This document shows positions 28,002-35,801 of a stretch of 56,651 nt of DNA, piece after piece; the first letter of the stretch is position 1, and each line of letters begins with the position of its first letter. A model generated the notes under the pieces. It made no database searches, had not been told where the DNA came from, and saw nothing but the letters and a program-made list of their open reading frames with translations. The position numbers and the translations under genes are program-made. Location: NCBI GenBank assembly GCA_002346625.1, contig DEAF01000001.1, positions 1-56,651 of the forward strand. Reading direction: 5' to 3'. The stretch is from Gemmatimonadales bacterium UBA2989. GTDB lineage: Bacteria > Gemmatimonadota > Gemmatimonadetes > Longimicrobiales > Gaopeijiaceae.

Positions 28002-28592
28002 ATGAGGATCAAAGATCTACTTGTACCAGGCCTGGCTGTGGCACTTTTAATAAGTGCATGTGCTAAAGATCCAGCACCGCCACCGGCACCTACTGGACCG
28101 ACTGCTGAAGAAATAGCACAACAGCGTGCTGCTGCTGCTGCTGCTGAAGCTGCTGCCGCTGAGGCTGCACGTCTAAAAGCAGAGCAGGAAGCTGCGGAGA
28201 GAGAGCGTGTCAGAAGAGATCGTGCAATAGCAGAAGCACGTTCTACTCTCAGAGAATTGGTAAATTTTGACTACGATGAATCTGCCATAACTGACCAAGC
28301 GGAACAGATACTACGAAGGAAAGTTCCTATTCTGAGGAATAGTCCTAGTGTTCAAATCCGATTGGAAGGTCATGCGGACGAAAGGGGATCTACGGAATAC
28401 AACCTTGCTCTGGGCAGTAGTCGTGCTGAGAGTGTAAGGGAGTTCCTTTCAGGATTTGGTATTTCCGGAGATCGCTTAACGACTACGTCATTTGGTGAGG
28501 ACCGTCCGTTGGTTAGTCGCAGTGACGAAAATGCATGGTCCCGTAACCGCCGTGTCGAGTTCGCAATCACGGGTGGTACAATAGTACCGTAG
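28002..28592 (+). CDS. pal: Peptidoglycan-associated lipoprotein Pal
   Basis: About 196 residues from the ATG at 28002. This start gives MRIKDLLVPGLAVALLISAC with the lipidated cysteine at position 20; an ATG at 27939 would add 21 residues ahead of the signal. An unusual alanine- and charge-rich helical linker (AAAAAAEAAAAEAARLK-type) precedes the OmpA C-terminal domain. That domain carries the peptidoglycan-binding pattern LEGHADERGSTEYNLALGSSRAESVREFL. Pal tethers the outer membrane to the cell wall and cycles with TolB. A TATACT box sits at 27909-27914. Confidence 0.95.
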   Translation: MRIKDLLVPGLAVALLISACAKDPAPPPAPTGPTAEEIAQQRAAAAAAEAAAAEAARLKAEQEAAERERVRRDRAIAEARSTLRELVNFDYDESAITDQAEQILRRKVPILRNSPSVQIRLEGHADERGSTEYNLALGSSRAESVREFLSGFGISGDRLTTTSFGEDRPLVSRSDENAWSRNRRVEFAITGGTIVP

Positions 28593-28645
28593 TCGTCAGT
28601 GAGGATTACCAGGACATTTATGACGCTCCAATAATAGGGGCCGAG

Positions 28646-29479
28646 ATGAAACTTATCACCTTCCCCTACGGGTTTTTTGCTGCGCTATGCCGCAGGCTAA
28701 TAATCCGTGGGGGACAGGTGTGTTTTTATATCATGATATATGCCCTGGTCTCTGGATGTGCGACAAAAACTGATATCCTTAGCATACATGATATAATTCA
28801 GGAGCAATCCGATCATCAGGATCAGCAGATTCAAAAATTGGAAACTGAGATTGAAGTCCTTAATAATGAGTTAAAGGATCAGCTGGAAATGATGGTCGAT
28901 ACCCGCGGTGAAATGTCAAAAGAGTTCCGCGAAATTCAGGATAATATTTCACAACTTATGGCACTCACCGGGCAGATTCAGCGTGAGGTTGTACGTCTGG
29001 TAAATCAGATTAATATGCAACAGGATCAAGTTGTCTCCTCACCTGAATACAGTGATCCAGATTCCGCAGATGTCATTGTTTCCGATGTGGAAGGAGCTGA
29101 TCCTGCTCTAGCAGACGACACTTATAAGGCCGCCATGTCCCAGCTTAGCCGTGGTTCTTTAGCTACGGCACGTAGGGCTTTCGAGAGTTTTCTTGTCGAT
29201 TATCCTGATCATCGTCTTGCACCTTCAGCCCACTTCTTTTTAGGTGATGTTTTAGAACAAGAAAACCGCCTCGATGAAGCCATTGAAACATTCCTGCGCA
29301 TACCTGAACTTTATCCGACTGCAGACCGTGTTCCTCAGGCACTCTACCGTACTGGCTCTATTTATATTCTCAAAGAGAATTTGGAGGAGGGGATCCGATA
29401 TTTGGATACTGTAGTTAATACTTACCCTGATAGTGGTGCGGCAGATCTGGCCCGGGAGCTACTGCAGGAATTAAACTGA
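28646..29479 (+). CDS. cpoB: Tol-Pal accessory protein CpoB/YbgF
   Basis: A 277-residue envelope protein. The signal region ends in LVSGC, so it is probably a lipoprotein, unlike soluble periplasmic E. coli CpoB. A trimerising coiled coil spans about residues 45-125 (QQIQKLETEIEVLNNELKDQ), and TPR motifs fill the C-terminal half (YKAAMSQLSRGSLATARRAF, FLGDVLEQENRLDEAIETF). CpoB coordinates Tol activity with peptidoglycan synthesis at division. It completes the tol-pal order. Confidence 0.9.
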   Translation: MKLITFPYGFFAALCRRLIIRGGQVCFYIMIYALVSGCATKTDILSIHDIIQEQSDHQDQQIQKLETEIEVLNNELKDQLEMMVDTRGEMSKEFREIQDNISQLMALTGQIQREVVRLVNQINMQQDQVVSSPEYSDPDSADVIVSDVEGADPALADDTYKAAMSQLSRGSLATARRAFESFLVDYPDHRLAPSAHFFLGDVLEQENRLDEAIETFLRIPELYPTADRVPQALYRTGSIYILKENLEEGIRYLDTVVNTYPDSGAADLARELLQELN

Positions 29480-29497
29480 ACTCGGCTATGGCTGTTT

Positions 29498-29995
29498 ATG
29501 CGCTGTCCTGAATGTGATGCAACCGAGAACAGGGTTGTGGATACCCGTGATAGTCGTGGAGGACATGCTGTAAGGCGTCGTCGGGAATGCGGCGTGTGTA
29601 GTACTCGATTTACCACCTATGAACACATTGAGGAAAGAAATCTCTATGTTTTGAAACAAGATGGTCGAACTGAAGAGTTTGATCGCACCAAATTATCAAG
29701 AAGTATTACAATCGCTTGCACCAAGCGTCCGATAACTCAAGATGAGATTGAAGTTATGGTGGATCTCATCTTGGATAATTTAACCAACCAGCTTGAATCA
29801 GAGATCTCGGCTTCTTACATAGGTGAGATTGTTATGGAACATCTAGCTCCGCTTGATCGGGTCGCTTACATAAGATTTGCTTCGGTCTATCGGAACTTCC
29901 AGGACATCGGAGAGTTCCAAGAAGTAGTTCGTGACCTTAGTACGGAAGAAGAGCGGAGTGTCCAGTCACAGAACCAAGAAGAATTTCCGTTCTGA
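29498..29995 (+). CDS. nrdR: Ribonucleotide reductase repressor NrdR
   Basis: A 165-residue repressor with a zinc ribbon formed by Cys3, Cys6, Cys31 and Cys34, followed by an ATP-cone domain (residues about 49-139). The family senses ATP/dATP and represses nrd operons. No ribonucleotide reductase gene is nearby, so it acts in trans. It lies 18 bases after cpoB and 41 before tatC, so it is probably co-transcribed with envelope genes. Confidence 0.97.
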   Translation: MRCPECDATENRVVDTRDSRGGHAVRRRRECGVCSTRFTTYEHIEERNLYVLKQDGRTEEFDRTKLSRSITIACTKRPITQDEIEVMVDLILDNLTNQLESEISASYIGEIVMEHLAPLDRVAYIRFASVYRNFQDIGEFQEVVRDLSTEEERSVQSQNQEEFPF

Positions 29996-30036
29996 CACAC
30001 CTTTAGACATTCCTTTTCAGAACTTAATTACAAAAC

Positions 30037-30834
30037 ATGTTTAAGAGACTTAAAAATCCAAATAAGGAAATGCCTTTTCTAGATCACCTAGAAGAACTCC
30101 GGTGGCGTATTTTTTGGATTATTCTAGCTGTCATAATTGGAAGCATAGTGGGCTTTATCTTGGTCCTCCAATTTGGTGTTTTGGAAATCTTATTGGCTCC
30201 GTTGGAAAGTGTTTTGGGTGAAGGTGAGAAGCTTAAGTTCTTTTCACCTACAGAACCATTCTTTCTGATTCTAAAGATTGGTGTTCTGGTAGGAATCATA
30301 ATTGTTTTCCCTGTTATCACCTATCAGATATGGTCTTTTCTTGCTCCTGCTCTTAAACGTCACGAGAAAAGAGTAATCATCCCCGGTCTTTATATGGGCA
30401 TGGTACTGTTCATGGCGGGTGTGGCCATGTCGTACTTGATTGCTCTTCCGGTAACGCTTCGATTTCTATTGTTCTTCGGTGAGGATTACTGGGATCCTAT
30501 TCTCCAAGCAGGGCCTTATCTCAGTTTTGTGACGAAGCTGCTGGTAGCTTTTGGAGTTCTTTTTGAACTACCAGTTGTGATAATGATTTTCTCGGTAATG
30601 GGTTTGGTGACGCCAGAATTTCTAAGAAAGAAAAGACGTCATGCAATAGTCATAATAACTGTTCTAGCCAGTTTTCTTAGTCCCGGTGATGTGGTTACGG
30701 TAACAGTTATGATGATGGTTCCTTTGGTATTACTCTACGAATTCAGCATCTTTCTATCGGTTTTGATTTACCGACGTCGTGAAGAAAAAGATATCGGTGG
30801 TGGACCGCCCGAGGGATCTGTAGAGGCAGAATGA
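30037..30834 (+). CDS. tatC: Twin-arginine translocase subunit TatC
   Basis: A 265-residue inner-membrane protein with six helices. It carries the N-terminal MPFLDHLEELRWRIF motif that contacts twin-arginine signals, SPTEPFFLILKIG near 70, and the FELPVVIMIFSVMGLVTPEFLRKKRRHAI block near 172-200. It exports folded proteins. TatA is encoded 4.5 kb downstream rather than adjacent. The final four bases overlap the lptD start. Confidence 0.97.
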   Translation: MFKRLKNPNKEMPFLDHLEELRWRIFWIILAVIIGSIVGFILVLQFGVLEILLAPLESVLGEGEKLKFFSPTEPFFLILKIGVLVGIIIVFPVITYQIWSFLAPALKRHEKRVIIPGLYMGMVLFMAGVAMSYLIALPVTLRFLLFFGEDYWDPILQAGPYLSFVTKLLVAFGVLFELPVVIMIFSVMGLVTPEFLRKKRRHAIVIITVLASFLSPGDVVTVTVMMMVPLVLLYEFSIFLSVLIYRRREEKDIGGGPPEGSVEAE

Positions 30835-33782
30835 TATTAGAGGCAAGGCCATTCGGTCGCCTCCTAAGTTTGCTAGTTATATTGGGCACCCTGATTGTCG
30901 GATTGATTTCGACCACCCCACTCTCTGCTCAAGTGGTCGAAGAAATTGTCGATTCCACTAAGATAAATATTCTGGATAGACTTAATCTTCTCTCAAAGCC
31001 TCCTGGGGTTGATTCGACATTATTTCGGGATTCTCTGAGTGATTTTCTGCCTCCTGAAGTGCTTACCACTACTCCTATTGACAGTTTTATGGAAGAACTT
31101 ATAAAGATTATTCCAGGGTATGCTGTAGCCAGGTATGAAGGCGCAGAGGCACGCTTTGATGTTATGGGTGAGCGCTTAATTCTCATAGGTGCAGAGGGAT
31201 CGCCAGCACAACTCATGCAGCGTATGGAGTCTATTACTGCAGTTGATACAATCACTATGGTTGATTCTCTAATTTGGACTGCCGGTGAGACTGTAACCGA
31301 AAGACCTGGAGAAGAACCAGTACAAAGTTCTAACATAATTTATGACTTGAGGCAGGGTAGGGGGTCTGCTTTTGATGCTCAGACTAAAATGACTGAGGGT
31401 GCTACTTGGATAATGCAAGGTGATCTTCCTGGAGTACTTCCTGACACAGTATTTGGTCACGAAGTCAATTTCACTTCCTGTGAAGAAAAAAAGCCACATT
31501 ATCATTTTGCAGCTCGCGAGCTTAAGGCTATAGGAGGCAGTTGGCTGGTTGCTCGTAATGTCACTCTTAACTTTGATGATGTCCCAGTATTGTGGCTCCC
31601 CTTCATTTTCCAAAGTACTGAAACTGGAAGACGTAGCGGTATCCTGACTCCACGCTTTGGAGTGAATGACATTGTCCGTACTTCCCGGGGCCACAGTCGC
31701 AGATTGTCAAATGTTGGATTCTTCTGGGCTATCAATGATTATGCGGATGCTACAGTTTCTATGGATTGGTGGAGTGATAACTTCACTGCGTTGACTGGAG
31801 GTTTTCGTTATAGCGTTAACCAGAAGTTCTTAGATGGCAGTGTTAATGTAAGACGTTTTTGGAAAGCAAATGGTGGAAGAGAATTGTCTTTTGACACAGG
31901 CCATAGTTGGCAGATAGATGAAAGAACTGCTATCCGAGTGTCTTCCAGTTATGCATCCAGTTCACAATTTGTGAGAGAGAATTCTTTTGATCCCAGAGAG
32001 ATAACTCAATCCATCAACTCCAGTGGAGGCTTCAACCGACGATTCGATTGGGGCACCCTGTCTCTTAGTGCAAACCGCAGACAGTTTCTTAGCGATGATC
32101 GAGTAGAGATGACCTTGCCTACAGCTAATCTCTCTCTCAAGACAGTCACTCTATTCAAGGCCCCTAGTAGTAGGGCTAAGTTCTACAATAATATGACGTG
32201 GTCAGGAAGTGCACGGTACAGCCGGAGCTATACTGATCGGAGAGCACAGCCCGACTCGGTTTTTTCTGAAAGTCTAGCAGATGTGGGCAGAACTAGCGGT
32301 GCTGTTAGTAGCTCATTTAACCTTGGTGCTTTATCGTGGAGTCAGAGTCTCAATTTTACGGGTTCAAGCGTATCAGGTGTTCCCGCCGCTATAGCTTTTC
32401 CAATGGATACATCAGCCACTGGTTTTGTAGACAAGAATAAAGCTAACGTAATGTGGAATATGAGATTTAATTACCAGAAACGCTTAATAGGAACTACAAC
32501 TCTGACTCCGGATCTAAGTATCTCAGGTACTTCTAAGCGTTCAGATGATATCCCCGAAGCTTCTAGTAGTTTTGTGTCTGGGCCCACACGGATCTCTTTC
32601 GGTGCCCGTTTGAAGAGTGATATTTATGGATTTTATGGTGGCTTAGCTGGATTTGAAGCGATCCGCCACAAAATTTCACCAGCTTTAACTTATGCGTATG
32701 CACCGGCAATCGTCCCTTCTGCTATTCAGGAGACGGTGTTCGGGGCACGAGAATCTAGAGCTAGGAACGTTATAACTTTTGGGATAAATCAGACCTTCGA
32801 GGCTAAACGTAGTGTAGATCAATCTGAAGAAGATATCGATTCTGAGTCAGACATTATCGATTTTCTCGATGACCCATTCGCTCCTGATTCACTGCAGCAG
32901 GCTAGGTCTGATTCGCTTGCTGCAGAGGCTGAAGCACTTGCTCTTCGCCGCCAGGAACGTGATGCCGAGGGTGGTCCTGAAAGATTGCCAGATTCTCGGG
33001 TTGTTAAGCTTCTGGCACTTAATACGAGTATGATAAACTACGATTTTGTGAAAGCTCAGGACGATAATGACTTCCTTAGAGGATTCACTACTACTCGACT
33101 CCAGAACCAGATAAGCTCTGATTTTCTGCGTGGAATGACAGTATCGGTGGAGCACGATCTATTCAGTGAAAATGAAGATGGGAAACGTGGTTTTGCACCT
33201 ATGCTGTCTCAACTTAATTTCGCTTTCGCTATGAATAACAAATCGGATTTCATTCAGGCTATTGGACGTTTTTTGGGTGGTGGGGACAAAGAAGAATCTA
33301 GTGATACGGTTTCTGCTTTGGGAGATGATACCGATGACCTGAACCCCCTTTTGGATGGCATTGGAGATATAGGAACTACTGACGAATCCAAGGTAGTCCC
33401 GAGTTCTTCCAACACTGATACGCAGCGCCAATCTCGGAGTAGTGGAGATGTAGGATCATGGTCTGCTAATTTCAACTACTCTTTACGTAGGAATCGAGAC
33501 GAGAGGCTTCCAGCTAGCCAACTCATTATGGTTGGGTTACGTATGCGTCCCACTGAAAAATGGAGCCTTACTTGGGGAACATCTTATGATATAGATACTC
33601 GGAGTTTTACCGATCACCGTATTCGACTAACCAGAGAACTTCACAGGTGGGACGCTAACTTCGATTTCTTGCAGACAGCTACTGGGAATTGGACTTTTCG
33701 TTTCATGGTATCCCTTACTGACAACCGTGACCTGAAGTTTGATTACAAACAGCGTAGTAGGAACATCAGGAATCGTTTTTAG
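30831..33782 (+). CDS. lptD: LPS-assembly protein LptD (OstA family)
   Basis: A 983-residue outer-membrane beta-barrel with a signal peptide (about residues 1-34, ending near PLSAQ). An N-terminal OstA jellyroll (about 95-220) includes the KPHYHFAARELK and VPVLWLPFIFQST motifs. A long barrel follows, ending in an aromatic residue as barrel proteins do. An acidic, Q/E-rich insert lies near residues 660-715 and another Ser/Asp-rich one near 815-870, probably long loops. Only one cysteine was seen (near residue 217), so the disulfides needed by E. coli LptD cannot form. LptE was not recognised nearby. Confidence 0.92.
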   Translation: MILEARPFGRLLSLLVILGTLIVGLISTTPLSAQVVEEIVDSTKINILDRLNLLSKPPGVDSTLFRDSLSDFLPPEVLTTTPIDSFMEELIKIIPGYAVARYEGAEARFDVMGERLILIGAEGSPAQLMQRMESITAVDTITMVDSLIWTAGETVTERPGEEPVQSSNIIYDLRQGRGSAFDAQTKMTEGATWIMQGDLPGVLPDTVFGHEVNFTSCEEKKPHYHFAARELKAIGGSWLVARNVTLNFDDVPVLWLPFIFQSTETGRRSGILTPRFGVNDIVRTSRGHSRRLSNVGFFWAINDYADATVSMDWWSDNFTALTGGFRYSVNQKFLDGSVNVRRFWKANGGRELSFDTGHSWQIDERTAIRVSSSYASSSQFVRENSFDPREITQSINSSGGFNRRFDWGTLSLSANRRQFLSDDRVEMTLPTANLSLKTVTLFKAPSSRAKFYNNMTWSGSARYSRSYTDRRAQPDSVFSESLADVGRTSGAVSSSFNLGALSWSQSLNFTGSSVSGVPAAIAFPMDTSATGFVDKNKANVMWNMRFNYQKRLIGTTTLTPDLSISGTSKRSDDIPEASSSFVSGPTRISFGARLKSDIYGFYGGLAGFEAIRHKISPALTYAYAPAIVPSAIQETVFGARESRARNVITFGINQTFEAKRSVDQSEEDIDSESDIIDFLDDPFAPDSLQQARSDSLAAEAEALALRRQERDAEGGPERLPDSRVVKLLALNTSMINYDFVKAQDDNDFLRGFTTTRLQNQISSDFLRGMTVSVEHDLFSENEDGKRGFAPMLSQLNFAFAMNNKSDFIQAIGRFLGGGDKEESSDTVSALGDDTDDLNPLLDGIGDIGTTDESKVVPSSSNTDTQRQSRSSGDVGSWSANFNYSLRRNRDERLPASQLIMVGLRMRPTEKWSLTWGTSYDIDTRSFTDHRIRLTRELHRWDANFDFLQTATGNWTFRFMVSLTDNRDLKFDYKQRSRNIRNRF

Positions 33783-33918
33783 AATACTGTCTTAGTAATG
33801 AAACATAATCTCCTGGATATTGGCTTTTATCATTCTATTTGTTCTTATATGATTTGAGTCTATCGTTTTGCTTTGTGATTAAGCGTTTTGAACTTTTTGA
33901 CATAGATGCGAGGAATTC

Positions 33919-34962
33919 TTGACTGATAGCAATGTTGAATTGAGACGTATGCCGATTGGTGACGATTTAGCGTCACCGCTAAGAGATATATCCCAAGACA
34001 TGCCTGGGATACATTGCTTGGTAGGAGATCAACTCGAGTCTGTGCAAAAAGAGATCAGTCGTATAGTAGCTTCAGATTTTGATATGATTGAGGATATCAA
34101 TAAGTACCTGATGATGATGAAGGGTAAGCTCTTTCGCCCTACGCTCTTGCTGTTGGCTAATCAGGTTGGCGGAAAACCTTCAAATGATGCGGTGACGCTG
34201 GCATCAGTGGTAGAACTGGTGCACCTGGCTACCTTAGTTCATGATGATGCAGTAGATAATAGTGTCCTACGTAGAGGCCTTCCAACGGTAAACTCTCTCT
34301 GGACTCATCAGATTTCAATCATCATGGGTGATTATCTGTACAGCAGGTCAATAACGGAACTCACCAATCTTGGAAAAATTGAGGCTTTAAAAATTCTATC
34401 TGAAGCTGCTAACGATATGAGCGTTGGTGAAATGCGCCAACTAATGTCTTACGATTCCCTTGGATTCACAGAGGAAGACTACTACCGTTTAATTGAAGCT
34501 AAGACGGCATCTCTCATGTCAGCCGCATGTGAAATTGGTGCATTGGAAGGGGTTGGTGAATATTGCCAGCAGCTTGCCCTCTTTGGATATAATCTTGGAA
34601 TGGCATTCCAGATCATCGATGACCTTCTGGATTATACTGGATCCAAAGCAGTAATCGGCAAGCCTTCGGGACAAGATCTTAGAGAACGCAAGGTAACTCT
34701 TCCTCTCGTCAAGATTCTGAATGAAGTTTCAGATGTGGAGATGTCAGAGATTAGAAAATTCTTTACTCTGACTAAACCTTCTGAAGAAGATATAGAACTT
34801 GTTATCGGTATTGTTTCTGAAAGGGGAGGTTTTTCATATGCAAGAGAAAGGGCAGAACTCTATGCTGAACGTGCATATTATGCACTTGATGACCTTCCAG
34901 ATGATATTGCTATTGAAGCACTGCGGAATACCGTGCAATATACTATTGGCAGAGACCGTTGA
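33919..34962 (+). CDS. Long-chain trans-polyprenyl diphosphate synthase
   Basis: A 347-residue trans-prenyltransferase starting at TTG. The first aspartate-rich motif is LVHDDAVDNSVLRRGLPT near residue 108 and the second is FQIIDDLLDYTG near 234; KLFRP precedes the first. The family condenses isopentenyl diphosphate into C30-C50 chains, typically for the quinone side chain (IspB/HepT-like). Chain length cannot be read reliably. The chains could also serve the geranylgeranyl reductase-like enzyme at 4.2 kb, which is speculative. Confidence 0.93.
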   Translation: MTDSNVELRRMPIGDDLASPLRDISQDMPGIHCLVGDQLESVQKEISRIVASDFDMIEDINKYLMMMKGKLFRPTLLLLANQVGGKPSNDAVTLASVVELVHLATLVHDDAVDNSVLRRGLPTVNSLWTHQISIIMGDYLYSRSITELTNLGKIEALKILSEAANDMSVGEMRQLMSYDSLGFTEEDYYRLIEAKTASLMSAACEIGALEGVGEYCQQLALFGYNLGMAFQIIDDLLDYTGSKAVIGKPSGQDLRERKVTLPLVKILNEVSDVEMSEIRKFFTLTKPSEEDIELVIGIVSERGGFSYARERAELYAERAYYALDDLPDDIAIEALRNTVQYTIGRDR

Positions 34963-35021
34963 CATTGGATTTTAATTACTACTATCGGTGATCTATATAA
35001 TAATGGAGACTAGCTAAATCA

Positions 35022-35309
35022 GTGGACCATATGTTAGTTGATACGCGTCGGAGAAACATAAAGCGTTTAGTCTGGGTTCAGGTGCTTGGACTGTTACTTG
35101 GGGGATTACTTACTAAGTTGGCTGACTTGTTTCTTCCTGAGAGTGCGGGCAAATCGTTTCTCACTACTGCAGTAGAAGCTTCTGTAGGACCTATGTCAAT
35201 CGATTTGGTCGCTTTTGGCTTCACAATAGGGCCTCTCACATTAAGCCTGAACGTGTTGACGCTCGTTGGAATCTCAACTGTAGCATTTATCGTCCGATCC
35301 TGGATCTAA
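35022..35309 (+). CDS. DUF4321-like small membrane protein
   Basis: A 95-residue protein with two hydrophobic segments (about 18-38 and 68-92) and a middle stretch, PMSIDLVAFGFTIGPLTLSLNVLTLVG, that fits the DUF4321 pattern of small membrane proteins. It starts at GTG, with an in-frame ATG three codons later. Function is unknown. Its conserved-looking place between a polyprenyl synthase and tatA suggests a membrane role, but nothing specific can be claimed. Confidence 0.7.
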   Translation: MDHMLVDTRRRNIKRLVWVQVLGLLLGGLLTKLADLFLPESAGKSFLTTAVEASVGPMSIDLVAFGFTIGPLTLSLNVLTLVGISTVAFIVRSWI

Positions 35310-35348
35310 AGTAAAGATTGGGACGGACCTCTAACGGAGGTTAATATC

Positions 35349-35681
35349 ATGGGACTTGGTGGACTTGGCATGTGGGAGATGCTCTTAATATTCCTAGTAG
35401 TTCTGCTCCTATTCGGTGCCAAACGGCTTCCAGAGATTGGTTCATCACTTGGGAAGGGTATTAGGGAGTTCAAAGGATCGATTCGTGAGGTGGAACGGGA
35501 AATTAAGGCAGTAGAAAATGAGACTCATTTGGGGTCGGAAACTTATTCCAAACCCTCAGGAGATGATGGCCAAGAACCGAGAACGCTAAGCGTATCTTCA
35601 GAAGCGGGTGGTCCTGATAATGTTGAGTCAGATAATTTTGATGATACTGAAGATCAAGATCCTATAGATGACGTCACATAG
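35349..35681 (+). CDS. tatA: Twin-arginine translocase subunit TatA
   Basis: A 110-residue protein with one N-terminal membrane helix, the FGAKRLPEIGSSLGKGIREFKGSIRE hinge and amphipathic helix, and an acidic tail. TatA multimers form the export pore with TatC. A strong GGAGG lies about 10 bases before the ATG. A separate TatB was not seen, so a minimal TatAC system is likely. The serine- and aspartate-rich tail (from about residue 60) is longer than the functional core. Confidence 0.95.
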   Translation: MGLGGLGMWEMLLIFLVVLLLFGAKRLPEIGSSLGKGIREFKGSIREVEREIKAVENETHLGSETYSKPSGDDGQEPRTLSVSSEAGGPDNVESDNFDDTEDQDPIDDVT

Positions 35682-35801
35682 AAAAAAATATCTTTACCTT
35701 GGAATTTTTTAATATTAATTGTTGCCGTTATAGCTATCCTTAAGTCCTTCTTTTAGGGATCCCTGACGAGTTGCTACGACAGGTATCGCTCGTTGGCAAT
35801 A

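Noticed and set aside
31269..31694. - strand open frame of 141 codons inside lptD
   Set aside because: Antisense shadow of the conserved OstA/LptD region with no ribosome site or family resemblance.
35682..35801. Possible bidirectional terminator between convergent tatA and ppiD
   Set aside because: AT-rich with an AGGGATCCCT palindrome and a weak ACGAG/CTCGT pair, but no stem followed by a T run on either strand.
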